This document shows positions 8,963 to 17,229 of a stretch of DNA of 64,000 nucleotides, one piece after another. Position numbers and translations under genes: made by a program. The notes under the pieces were generated by a model. That model was not told where the DNA came from. It searched no databases and saw only the letters and a program-made list of their open reading frames with translations. Source of the DNA: Deltaproteobacteria bacterium (lineage in GTDB: Bacteria; Desulfobacterota; Desulfarculia; Adiutricales; JAFDHD01); NCBI GenBank assembly GCA_019308995.1, contig JAFDHD010000008.1, forward strand, positions 1 through 64,000, in the 5' to 3' direction. Position 1 is the first letter of the stretch. Each line of letters starts with the position of its first letter.

Positions 8963-9820
8963 ATGGCTGAAATATCGAAGCAGTTGAAAATCCCTCAGCC
9001 TGATCCGAACTTTTTTATTTTGAGGGATCACAAGAAAAATTTGGATAGATTTGAAAAGATGTCGGAAAAGCATCCGGTAAATATACTTACAACCGGGAAC
9101 CAAGGATGCGGCAAATCATCGCTTGTGAGGCAATTTGCCTATATCTATCAGAGGCCCCTGGTTACCTTTCAAATTGGGCTTCTGCTTGAGTCCGGCCAGC
9201 TCTTTGGTCAGCAAAGACTGAAAGGGGGCGAGACTTATTACCAGGAATTTTTATTTCCCAAAGCCATCCAGACGCCGGGTTGCATCATCCATCTGGAAGA
9301 GATAAACCGGTCAGAGAGCCCTTATGCCTTAAACGAACTTTTTTCCGTTCTGTCTGAAGATCGAAGCATCTGGATAGATGAACTGGGTTTTGTGGAGGTG
9401 GCCCCACGCGTCATCTTTTTCGCCACGATGAATGAGGGTGACGACTTCACAGGGACCGAGGAACTGGATGCGGCCTTAAAGGACAGGTTTTATCACATTC
9501 ATCTCGAATACCTTCCCCCTGATGTGGAGAAGGAGGTTTTGGTCCGAAAAATCGGCTTGGATGAATCAAAGGCCGACCGCATTCTAAGAGTAGTAAATAG
9601 CATCAGAAACAATGATGAGCATGGGATGAGCATCTCGATAAGACACAGCTTGATGATCGCAGAGCTTGTCTCCCTGGGGGCGTCTTTAAAAGAAGCGATG
9701 ATTTACAGTCTTCATTTATCAAAGGATACTCTGGAATCAACGCTCCTGGCCGTGCATGTCGAAACTCAAGAATTTGAGGGAAAAGAGGATGAGTATATCC
9801 TGTTTCTCCCGCAAGGGTGA
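8963..9820 (+). CDS. MoxR-family AAA+ ATPase
   Basis: 285 residues. Walker A is GNQGCGKS (about 45-52), and the Walker B region reads IHLEEINRSE (about 109-118). Sensor 1 lies in VIFFATMNEGDDFTG, and the arginine finger is in LDAALKDRFYHI. This is the pattern of the MoxR/CbbQ/NorQ/CobS group, which work with a VWA-domain partner as metal-insertion or protein-activating chaperones. The partner is the next gene, 27 bp downstream. A ribosome binding site (gagg) precedes the ATG. No obvious client enzyme is adjacent, so the target is unknown. It is divergent from the PAS/GAF kinase. Confidence 0.9.
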   Translation: MAEISKQLKIPQPDPNFFILRDHKKNLDRFEKMSEKHPVNILTTGNQGCGKSSLVRQFAYIYQRPLVTFQIGLLLESGQLFGQQRLKGGETYYQEFLFPKAIQTPGCIIHLEEINRSESPYALNELFSVLSEDRSIWIDELGFVEVAPRVIFFATMNEGDDFTGTEELDAALKDRFYHIHLEYLPPDVEKEVLVRKIGLDESKADRILRVVNSIRNNDEHGMSISIRHSLMIAELVSLGASLKEAMIYSLHLSKDTLESTLLAVHVETQEFEGKEDEYILFLPQG

Positions 9821-9847
9821 CCGGCATGGACGGCCTATTATAAAGCG

Positions 9848-11548
9848 ATGAAAGCTTATTCGAAATACTGGCGAAAAAATCGCTCTGAGCATGAAGCAGC
9901 TGAGCTTGCCTTGAGTTTGAGGGCTTTACGCAAGGTGGCGGGCCATATTGGACAAAATACTAAACCGATTTTTTGGAAAGGGATGGTCGAAGCCGGTGAG
10001 AACGCTCTTCTTCTGGATGCGGAGGATATTAAAAACCTGCACCCCATTCCTCACCATAGGTTTGACATCCTGGTGGGCAAGGTTGTGCTGGAAGAACTGT
10101 CCACGACCGAATGGACTGACGCAGTAACAGAAAAGGTGTTTGAACAAAATCCTGATCTCGTTGAATCCGTGAAACCCTACCTGGCAAGTATCATAGATGC
10201 TGCGGAGGATATCTATATCCATGAACTGGTCAGGCCGCATGTTTGGTCCTTCTATTTATCAAAATACTGGCAGATTGAACTTCTGACGGAAAAGAGGAAT
10301 TCGACCCCACTGCCAAGTCCGTCGAACCTCGCCAGCATCTGGAGGAGAAAGGTCATTGTCGGCGAGCAGACTGAGCACTTACCTTACTATTTTCAGGACC
10401 TTTTGAATATTTTGATCAGTTATACGACCGCTATCAAGGCGGTTATCTCTCTTCCCTCTTCAGTAAAAAGGAGGGACAGGAGAGTGGACCTCTATCTGAG
10501 AATGTGGTCTGAGGTTTTTCAAATCCTCTCCCAATGGGAAGAAAACCCGCTTAACCCTGATGCAACTGATTGGTTCGATGAGGCGCGCTCCAGGATCGAG
10601 AAGTTCGATGTCAGAAGCATGGGAAGGAATGAGCAAGAAGAAAGACAAAAGGATAAGCAAGAAACTGATGGACTCGAGGAGGATCTTGCTGCAAAGGTGA
10701 GCCGGCTTATGGAAGGGAAAGGATTCGACCAGACCCAGGGTCTAGCCGTTGCCATGGAGAGTCCTGCGGCATCTTCCATGGGAACCGTGTTCACGCGCAG
10801 TGAGATCAGAACGAATATCAAGCCTGATGAAAGGATCGTAAGACACCTTAAAAGAATTTTCAAGAAGCAGAAGGCCCTCATAAGAAGGTCAAAAAAAAAG
10901 TATATCAGAAGGAGACTGCCAGCAGGCAAGTTGGACGCTCGCCGCCTTTACAGGGTGCCGTTTGACGAAAAGGTGTTTAAGAACAAAGAAATCCCCCGTT
11001 CCGACCCCATGTGGCAAATTTGTATCGTGACCGATGCCTCGGCCTCCATGGCTGGTAGGGGGCAGAGCCAAGTACCCTGGGAAATCGCAGAAAGGACCTT
11101 TGTTTCCCTGGCAGCCGCCGCCAGAGGATTTAAGAATCATCTGGATATATACGCTTACAATGAAGAGAAAAAAATATGTCAATTAATTCAACTCTATCGC
11201 GGCGGAGAAATCTATTCAGTGGCTCCTGCCGGCCGGACACCTTCTGGAGAGGCCATTATGGCTGCCGCCATGAGGCTCAAGAAAAAATATCAAAAGAGCA
11301 TCATCATTCACATCACCGACGGGGCAACCAACTGCGGGTTGCCTCTCAGCGAGGCGGCCAGATACTGCCTAGACAACAAGATTGAAGTGTTTACCATTGG
11401 CTGTGGTTGCAGTAGACAGACAAAGGATTATTTAAGGCAATCTTTTCCAACCAGCCGTCTCTATTTTATGAAAGATATAAATTTGTTGGCCGAGGGCCTG
11501 GAGCAGTTATTCAAGAAGAAGATCTTCAACCAGACTTATAATAATTAG
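9848..11548 (+). CDS. VWA-domain protein, partner of MoxR ATPase (CbbO/CobT-like)
   Basis: 566 residues. The N-terminal 250 residues are helical and without a recognised motif. Residues about 255-290 are highly charged (Glu, Lys, Gln), and about 335-360 are very basic. The C-terminal von Willebrand A domain (about 388-560) has a complete MIDAS: D396-x-S398-x-S400 in TDASASM, the Thr in AGRTPSGEA, and the Asp in HITDGATNCG. The architecture of long N-terminal region, charged linker and C-terminal VWA is that of CbbO, NorD and CobT, which pair with MoxR ATPases to activate metalloenzymes. It lies 27 bp after the ATPase gene. No signal peptide, so it is cytoplasmic. Confidence 0.88.
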   Translation: MKAYSKYWRKNRSEHEAAELALSLRALRKVAGHIGQNTKPIFWKGMVEAGENALLLDAEDIKNLHPIPHHRFDILVGKVVLEELSTTEWTDAVTEKVFEQNPDLVESVKPYLASIIDAAEDIYIHELVRPHVWSFYLSKYWQIELLTEKRNSTPLPSPSNLASIWRRKVIVGEQTEHLPYYFQDLLNILISYTTAIKAVISLPSSVKRRDRRVDLYLRMWSEVFQILSQWEENPLNPDATDWFDEARSRIEKFDVRSMGRNEQEERQKDKQETDGLEEDLAAKVSRLMEGKGFDQTQGLAVAMESPAASSMGTVFTRSEIRTNIKPDERIVRHLKRIFKKQKALIRRSKKKYIRRRLPAGKLDARRLYRVPFDEKVFKNKEIPRSDPMWQICIVTDASASMAGRGQSQVPWEIAERTFVSLAAAARGFKNHLDIYAYNEEKKICQLIQLYRGGEIYSVAPAGRTPSGEAIMAAAMRLKKKYQKSIIIHITDGATNCGLPLSEAARYCLDNKIEVFTIGCGCSRQTKDYLRQSFPTSRLYFMKDINLLAEGLEQLFKKKIFNQTYNN

Positions 11549-11594
11549 TTTATTTATATAATCGAGGCTGAAGATCGCGGAGGGAAGTTTAGAC

Positions 11595-11626
11595 TTGACA
11601 ATCATGCAACTTAGTTGCATGATTGT
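11595..11626 (+). promoter_or_regulatory. promoter covered by a perfect 29-bp palindrome (probable Zur/Fur-family operator)
   Basis: A -35 box TTGACA (11595-11600) is followed, 17 bases later, by a -10-like CATGAT (11618-11623). A perfect inverted repeat at 11598-11626, two 13-base arms (acaatcatgcaac and its complement) around TTA, covers the spacer and the -10. It lies about 40 bp upstream of a zinc-type ABC operon that ends in a Fur-family repressor gene. The simple reading is an operator for that repressor. Confidence 0.8.
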
Positions 11627-11666
11627 TTTTAGTTGTATTTATATTTACATTTATAAAGAAAAAAAC

Positions 11667-12518
11667 ATGAAACGGCTCATCACGTCCGGGATATCATTGG
11701 CCTTTCTGCTTTGCGCTGGATATGCCCATGCGGATTCGATGAAGGTTTTCGTGAGCATCGTGCCTCAGAAGTATTTTGTACAAAAAATTGGTGGGGACCT
11801 GGTTGATGTTGCCGTTATGGTTGAACCCGGCGCCAGTCCGGCCACGTATGAACCCAAACCAGCCCAGATGGCCGCCCTGTCCAAGGCCAGGGTTTATTTT
11901 GCCATCGGGGCGCCTTTTGAGAAGGTCTGGCTGGAAAAGATTGCCGCGATCAATCCCAGGATGCAGGTCGTGCATACGGAAGAAGGGATAAAGAAACGCA
12001 CCATGAAAGGCCATGGTCATTCTCGTGGCGGCATTAAAGATCCCCATGTCTGGCTTTCGCCCCCGGCGGTCAGAATTCTAGCTGGCAATATCTTTAAAGC
12101 CCTGTATGCCCTTGATCCGGTCAACGCCATGGTCTACGAGGCCAACTTCCATAAATTCATCGCAGAAATTGAAGAAATTCATACCGAACTGAAATCCATA
12201 CTTAACGGGCATGTAGGCATGCAATTCATGGTTTTTCATCCGGCCTGGGGATACTTTGCTGACGCTTACGGACTGAAACAGCTCCCCATCGAGATAGAAG
12301 GCAAAGAACCAAAACCCGCTCAGCTGATGGCATTGATCGAACACGCCAGAAAACGCGGCGTCAGGATCATCTTTGTGCAGCCTCATTTTTCCATTAAAAG
12401 CGCTGAAATCATTGCCAGGGAGATCGGCGGGCAGGTGGTTTTCGCCGATCCTTTGGCAGAAAATTGGGCGGATAATTTACGGAAGCAGGCCAAAAAAATC
12501 AGAACCGCTCTGAAATAG
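11667..12518 (+). CDS. znuA: metal ABC transporter substrate-binding protein (ZnuA-like)
   Basis: About 283 residues from the ATG at 11667; upstream in-frame codons lie within the operator/promoter and cannot be coding. A Sec signal peptide is clear (residues 1-21, basic start, hydrophobic core, cleavage near AHA-DS). Cluster A-I family features are DPHVWLSPP with a metal-ligand His, FHPAWGYF with another, and FADPLAENW near the end. A short His-containing loop (GHGHSRGG) is typical of zinc-specific members. The usual first ligand, in G-x-x-P-H-x-Y, is replaced (GASPATYEPKP), so the site may use another residue. First gene of a four-gene uptake operon. Confidence 0.9.
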   Translation: MKRLITSGISLAFLLCAGYAHADSMKVFVSIVPQKYFVQKIGGDLVDVAVMVEPGASPATYEPKPAQMAALSKARVYFAIGAPFEKVWLEKIAAINPRMQVVHTEEGIKKRTMKGHGHSRGGIKDPHVWLSPPAVRILAGNIFKALYALDPVNAMVYEANFHKFIAEIEEIHTELKSILNGHVGMQFMVFHPAWGYFADAYGLKQLPIEIEGKEPKPAQLMALIEHARKRGVRIIFVQPHFSIKSAEIIAREIGGQVVFADPLAENWADNLRKQAKKIRTALK

Positions 12519-12520
12519 GG

Positions 12521-13288
12521 ATGAAAATGGATACCCCGATTATAGAAGTCAATAATGTCTGGTTTTCTTACAATGGAGCGCCGGTTCTTAAAGACGTTCA
12601 TCTCCGGGTTCACCGGGAGGATTTTTTAGCCATTATTGGGCCGAACGGCGGCGGCAAGACCACCTTGGTCAAGCTAATGCTCGGCCTGCTGGAACCTGAT
12701 CAGGGGACCATCCGGGTGTTAGACGTTTCTCCCAGGGAAGTCTCCCCCCGAACCGGGTACATGCCTCAGGACATTGGTATCAACCAGAGTATTCCGATGA
12801 CCGTAATGCAGGTCGTTCTCATGGGTACAATGCGGGGCGGCGGCGGCTGGCGCCGGTTTTCCAAGGCCGATCTCAGGGCCGCTCAGGAAACCCTTGAACA
12901 TATTGATATGTGGGAACACCGCAAACAGCGCATCGGTGAGCTGTCCGGCGGGCAAAGACAGCGGGTGCTGCTGGCCAGAGCCATGGTCGGTCAGCCGGAA
13001 CTGCTTTTTTTGGACGAACCGACGGCCAGTATAGATACGAAAGGGCAGACGGATTTTTATGAGTTTCTGAAAGAACTCAACAAGACGACCACTATCGTGG
13101 TGGTCAGTCACGATTTCATGGTGCTTTCAAGCTATATCAAATCCATAGCCTGTGTTAATGAAAAGCTTTTCTTTCATGATCGCCCGGAACTCACCAAGGA
13201 TATGCTGGAAATGGCTTACCACTGCCCGGTGGAGTTGATAGCCCACGGTATGCCTCATCGCGTTTTGCATATCCATGAGGACGAATGA
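12521..13288 (+). CDS. znuC: metal ABC transporter ATP-binding protein (ZnuC-like)
   Basis: 255 residues. Walker A GPNGGGKT, the ABC signature LSGGQRQR and Walker B LLFLDEPTAS are all present, and the switch His is in VVVSHDF. The sequence has the layout of manganese/zinc-type ATPases that energise ZnuB permeases. It begins 2 bp after the binding-protein stop; an alternative ATG at 12527 has a slightly better upstream purine stretch. A long His and Glu-containing tail (about 225-255) follows the core. Works with the next gene as the importer motor in the inner membrane. Confidence 0.93.
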   Translation: MKMDTPIIEVNNVWFSYNGAPVLKDVHLRVHREDFLAIIGPNGGGKTTLVKLMLGLLEPDQGTIRVLDVSPREVSPRTGYMPQDIGINQSIPMTVMQVVLMGTMRGGGGWRRFSKADLRAAQETLEHIDMWEHRKQRIGELSGGQRQRVLLARAMVGQPELLFLDEPTASIDTKGQTDFYEFLKELNKTTTIVVVSHDFMVLSSYIKSIACVNEKLFFHDRPELTKDMLEMAYHCPVELIAHGMPHRVLHIHEDE

Positions 13289-13289
13289 C

Positions 13290-14150
13290 ATGCTGGAAGC
13301 CTTAAGTTTTGAATTCATGCGAAACGCCCTGTTGGCTGGTCTGCTGGCCGGTATTACCTGCGGGATCATCGGTACATTCGTCGTTGTCAACCGCATTGTT
13401 TTTATCTCCGGCGGCATCGCCCATGCGGCCTACGGCGGGGTCGGTCTGGCTTTTTTCTTAGGATTGTCCCCGCTGGTGGGCATCCTGGGGTTTTCTCTTT
13501 TTGTCTCGTTCCTCATGGCCATGATCAGCCTGAAGACAAGACACCGGGCAGACACGGTTATCGGCGTCCTCTGGGCGGTCGGCATGGGCCTGGGCGTGAT
13601 CTTGATTGATCTGACACCGGGATACAATGTGGACCTGATGAGTTACCTCTTTGGCAGTATTCTGACCGTTCCCGCTTCTGATCTCTGGATAATGCTGGTC
13701 ATAAATATCCTGATCATCCTGATCGTGGGATACTTCTATCATGATCTGGTAGCCATGTCCTACGACGAGGAATTCGCCCAGGTTCGAGGCGTTCCGGTCA
13801 GAGTGCTCTATTTCATGCTCATGGCCATGATCGCTCTTTCCGTGGTCATGATTGTTCAGGTCGTTGGGCTGATTCTAGTCATCGCCCTTTTGACCATCCC
13901 GCCTTATATTGCGGAAAAGTTTTCCGGATCAATGCTTCAAATGATGATTTATTCCATCCTCCTTAACCTGATTTTTTCCTCGACCGGACTCTGGCTCTCC
14001 TTTACCTTCAACCTGACCTCTGGGGCCTCAATCATCATGGTCGCGGCCGCGTGCTTCTTTTTCGTTTTGTTTTTGAGCCGTTTTTGGCCCAAGACAACCA
14101 AATGGAATTCTGAAACTAAAGCCGAATACTTGACTAAAAATCTTTCATGA
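13290..14150 (+). CDS. znuB: metal ABC transporter permease (ZnuB-like)
   Basis: 286 residues from the ATG at 13290, which has gagg eight bases upstream; an earlier in-frame ATG (13275) overlaps znuC and lacks a ribosome binding site. Seven to eight hydrophobic spans. The motif GGIAHAAYGGVGLAFFLG near the N-terminus and the segment ALLTIPPYIAEKF are characteristic of the ABC-3 permease family for zinc, manganese and iron. The region DEEFAQVRGVPV corresponds to the cytoplasmic coupling helix that contacts the ATPase. It is translationally close-coupled to znuC (1 bp gap) and to the Fur-family gene downstream (22 bp gap). Confidence 0.92.
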   Translation: MLEALSFEFMRNALLAGLLAGITCGIIGTFVVVNRIVFISGGIAHAAYGGVGLAFFLGLSPLVGILGFSLFVSFLMAMISLKTRHRADTVIGVLWAVGMGLGVILIDLTPGYNVDLMSYLFGSILTVPASDLWIMLVINILIILIVGYFYHDLVAMSYDEEFAQVRGVPVRVLYFMLMAMIALSVVMIVQVVGLILVIALLTIPPYIAEKFSGSMLQMMIYSILLNLIFSSTGLWLSFTFNLTSGASIIMVAAACFFFVLFLSRFWPKTTKWNSETKAEYLTKNLS

Positions 14151-14172
14151 CTTGCTTATATGGAGAAGGCTT

Positions 14173-14607
14173 ATGAACGTCAGCGTTGATTTCGCAGAGT
14201 TGCTTGATATTTGCGGTATACCTGCCACGCCGCATCGTTTGGCGGTTCTTAAGGTAATTTCTGAAAGCCCGTCTCCGGTGCGGGCCCAGGATATCCTGGA
14301 AAAGCTTCATAAAACCAAAAACATCAACAAGGTCACTGTTTATCGTATCCTGGATTTGTTTGTGGAGAAGCATCTTGTGGAGCGTATCAGCTCCGGAGAC
14401 CGATCATTTCGATATGGGCTGGCCACACAGGTCCACGGCCGGCCTCACGCCCATTTCTACTGCACAACCTGCGGCACCATGGAGTGCTTGAGTCCGGAAG
14501 ATTTAAAGATAGACACCAGGCGGCTAAACCGTGCCTTCCCAGGGGCGATTAAAAAATTCGAAATCCGCCTGGACGGGACCTGCAGTAACTGCCTTAAGAG
14601 CTATTAA
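14173..14607 (+). CDS. zur: Fur-family transcriptional regulator, probably Zur
   Basis: About 144 residues from the ATG at 14173, preceded by ggagaagg. The N-terminal winged helix includes the recognition region around KVTVYRILDLFVEKHL. The dimerisation half has the HAHFYC metal-site segment, a structural zinc pair CTTC and a second pair CSNC at the C-terminus, as in Fur/Zur/PerR. Being last in the znuABC-like operon, whose promoter sits in a perfect palindrome, it probably represses its own operon when zinc is plentiful. The metal is inferred from the neighbours, not from specificity residues. The terminal region abuts a decayed gene on the other strand. Confidence 0.9.
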   Translation: MNVSVDFAELLDICGIPATPHRLAVLKVISESPSPVRAQDILEKLHKTKNINKVTVYRILDLFVEKHLVERISSGDRSFRYGLATQVHGRPHAHFYCTTCGTMECLSPEDLKIDTRRLNRAFPGAIKKFEIRLDGTCSNCLKSY

Positions 14608-14611
14608 AAAA

Positions 14612-15074
<463 letters not shown>

Positions 15075-15403
15075 TTATTCTAAGGTTTAGTGCCGGCTCA
15101 TTCTTTTTATTATTGTGCATGCTTGGCCCCCGTCCCCTGGCTGTCTCATTATGTAACGCGTTCTGGATAAATGTCTTAAAAAGTTACAAGTAGTTGATTA
15201 TATGTGCAACATTAGGCCGATGCCAACCACCCTGAAAAACCTGGAAGATAAAAGAGTTACAATAAGTTAGAAGCCACACCATCCGTTTGGCCCTTTTTTT
15301 GTTCTAATTAATATGTTATTAGATTTATTGGGATATCAAGAGACAGTGAGCTCGCAAGGCTCGATGATTAACTGCGTAAGCAACATAGCCCCAGGAGGTA
15401 AAA

Positions 15404-16792
15404 ATGGCCGTAAATTCTGAAAAAATGGGTGCAACGGGATTGGATGCGGATGAGCTGCGTCAAAAGGCTCTCCTTTATCATATTCCAGCCGTTACTCCCA
15501 AAGAGGACAGGGAAAAACAAGGCGCATGGATCATAACCAAAGGAGAAGGCGCAAAGATTTATGACATCAACGGCCGCGAGTATCTGGACGCCGTGGGCGG
15601 CGGGACCCTGGCCGTGGGACTGGGTTATGGCAGCGAAGAAATGGCCAAGGCCATCTATGAGCAGGCCCGTCAGATGCATTATACCGCGCCTTATCTCGGG
15701 GTGACGCCGTCAACCATCCTGCTGGCGGAAAAACTGGCTGAAATAACCCCGGGCAGCCTGTCAGCGACCTGGTTCACCAGCGGCGGGTCCGAGGCCGTGG
15801 AATCAGCTGTCAAGCTGGCCAAGCAGTATCATTTTTTTACGAAATCCAGGGAACGATACAAAGTCATTTCACGTAATTACGCGTATCATGGGACCACGGC
15901 CGGCGCTTTAAGCCTGACCGGACCCTGCCAGTCCCATGAATTTTTAAGGTTCCTGGGTGAACCTGCCTTGATGCCCGGCGTCTCTCATATCTGCGCTCCT
16001 TACTGCTACCGCTGTGAACTCGGACTCGAATATCCAGGTTGTGACATCGCCTGCGCTAAGGAGCTTGAAGAGGAAATCGAGAAACAAGGCCCAGAGACAG
16101 TGAGCGCCTTTATCGGTGAGCCGGTTATCGGAGCGGGCGGCTGCATTCCGCCGGTGCCTGAATACTGGCCCATGATTCGCTCCATCTGCGATAAATACGG
16201 GGTGGTCATGATTGCAGACGAGGTCATTAACGGCTTTGGCCGCACGGGCAAATGGTTTGCCTGCGAACATTGGGGTATTGAGCCTGACATCATGACCATG
16301 GCCAAGAACATCAGCGGCTGCTATATCCCCCTGGGCGCAACCATCATTAAGGCTGAGATGGTCGAAAAAATACCTCTTTTCATGCATGTGTATACCTTTA
16401 GCGGACATGCCGTGGCCTGTGCTGCTGGGCTGAAAGCCATTGAGATCATGGAAAGGGAGAAAATGATAGACCATGTGGCTGAGGTCGGGGCCTATATGCT
16501 TGATGGACTCAAGACCTTATATGATCATCCTACCGTGGGGGACGTCAGAGGTCTGGGTCTTATTGCCGGAGTCGAACTGGTCAAGGACCGGAAAACCAAG
16601 GAGATTTTTAACGCCCGCGAAGCGGTGTCGGATAAGGTGGCTAACCGGGCTCTGGATTATGGTGTTTTTATTCGAGGTTCAGGGAACAGTGTTATCGAGA
16701 TTGCCCCAAATTATAACTTTTCCAGAAAGAATGTTGACACGCTGTTAGATGTGCTTGACAGAAGCTTGACGGATATTGAGAAGGAGCTCTAG
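15404..16792 (+). CDS. class III aminotransferase (PLP-dependent)
   Basis: 462 residues, full length for the family. Features are the fold-I phosphate-binding TSGGSEAVESAVKLA, the aromatic YAYHGTT segment stacking on PLP, the acidic IADEVINGFGRTGKW motif (Asp pairs with the pyridine nitrogen) and the Schiff-base Lys in TMAKNISGCYIPLGA. The family moves an omega-amino group (beta-alanine, 4-aminobutyrate, taurine, diamines or similar) to an oxoacid; the substrate here is not clear. A cysteine-containing insert (CAPYCYRCELG.. CDIAC, about 191-208) is unusual and could bind a metal or form disulfides. A strong ribosome binding site (aggagg) precedes the ATG. Monocistronic by appearance. Confidence 0.9.
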   Translation: MAVNSEKMGATGLDADELRQKALLYHIPAVTPKEDREKQGAWIITKGEGAKIYDINGREYLDAVGGGTLAVGLGYGSEEMAKAIYEQARQMHYTAPYLGVTPSTILLAEKLAEITPGSLSATWFTSGGSEAVESAVKLAKQYHFFTKSRERYKVISRNYAYHGTTAGALSLTGPCQSHEFLRFLGEPALMPGVSHICAPYCYRCELGLEYPGCDIACAKELEEEIEKQGPETVSAFIGEPVIGAGGCIPPVPEYWPMIRSICDKYGVVMIADEVINGFGRTGKWFACEHWGIEPDIMTMAKNISGCYIPLGATIIKAEMVEKIPLFMHVYTFSGHAVACAAGLKAIEIMEREKMIDHVAEVGAYMLDGLKTLYDHPTVGDVRGLGLIAGVELVKDRKTKEIFNAREAVSDKVANRALDYGVFIRGSGNSVIEIAPNYNFSRKNVDTLLDVLDRSLTDIEKEL

Positions 16793-16841
16793 CCTGATGA
16801 ACCATACATGGCCTTGTTATTTGAGAATGGAAAATTGAAGC

Positions 16842-16982
16842 TCCCTGCTGCAAGCAGCAGGGAATCTTCCAAATGTAAGGTAAGTTGGGCCATTTTAATT
16901 TCGCTCGCATTCCCCGCAGCAAGCTGCGGGGAATGCGCTCGCAGGCATATAGATACCCCCGGGCTTGCCCGGGGGTATCTAT
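16842..16982. repeat. cluster of three perfect palindromes with two-base loops (REP-like)
   Basis: Three consecutive inverted repeats. 16842-16863 has 10-bp arms with loop aa. 16906-16937 has 15-bp arms with loop aa. 16949-16982 has 16-bp arms with loop tt. All share a gc-aa-gc or gc-tt-gc centre and GC-rich arms flanked by AT-rich sequence, as in REP/BIME-type elements. No T run follows closely, so they are not simple terminators, although they could block transcripts from either side. Confidence 0.85.
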
Positions 16983-17049
16983 CTCCGGCTAAGTAATCAG
17001 TAGCTCGTATCGTTTCCATGGGCCTCTTGCCTCCGGTTTGAAAAAGACG

Positions 17050-17169
17050 CCATGTAATAGCATGAGCGCGCTTGTACCTGTTGAAGTTCAGTAAAGACAT
17101 CCCTAAAAAGACACCAGTGCCATGCAGCAGATCACGCCGAGTTATGGATTTTTTCAGTAATACCTTCAC
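17050..17169 (-). pseudogene. remnant: N-terminus of a Tat-exported protein
   Basis: From a GTG at 17169 the frame reads a twin-arginine-like leader: SITRRDLLHGTG, then a hydrophobic stretch (VFLGMSLLNF) and an AHA-like end. The RRDLL-x-G form is typical of Tat leaders of oxidoreductases. After about 40 codons coding character is lost, and the frame runs into the palindrome cluster and stops at 16789. No mature domain follows. Probably the stub of a gene truncated next to the REP-like cluster; a random hydrophobic frame is the alternative. Confidence 0.4.
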
Positions 17170-17229
17170 CTTTCCTTAGCTTCATATCCAATACTTGTTC
17201 AACGATAGTACAAACACGAATACTCATTT

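Noticed and set aside
16842-16982. CRISPR array or simple terminator for the aminotransferase
   Set aside because: The three palindromes differ in sequence, are not evenly spaced repeats, and lack T runs directly after the stems.
16808-16996. 62-codon plus-strand frame
   Set aside because: Made mostly of the palindrome cluster; no coding character.
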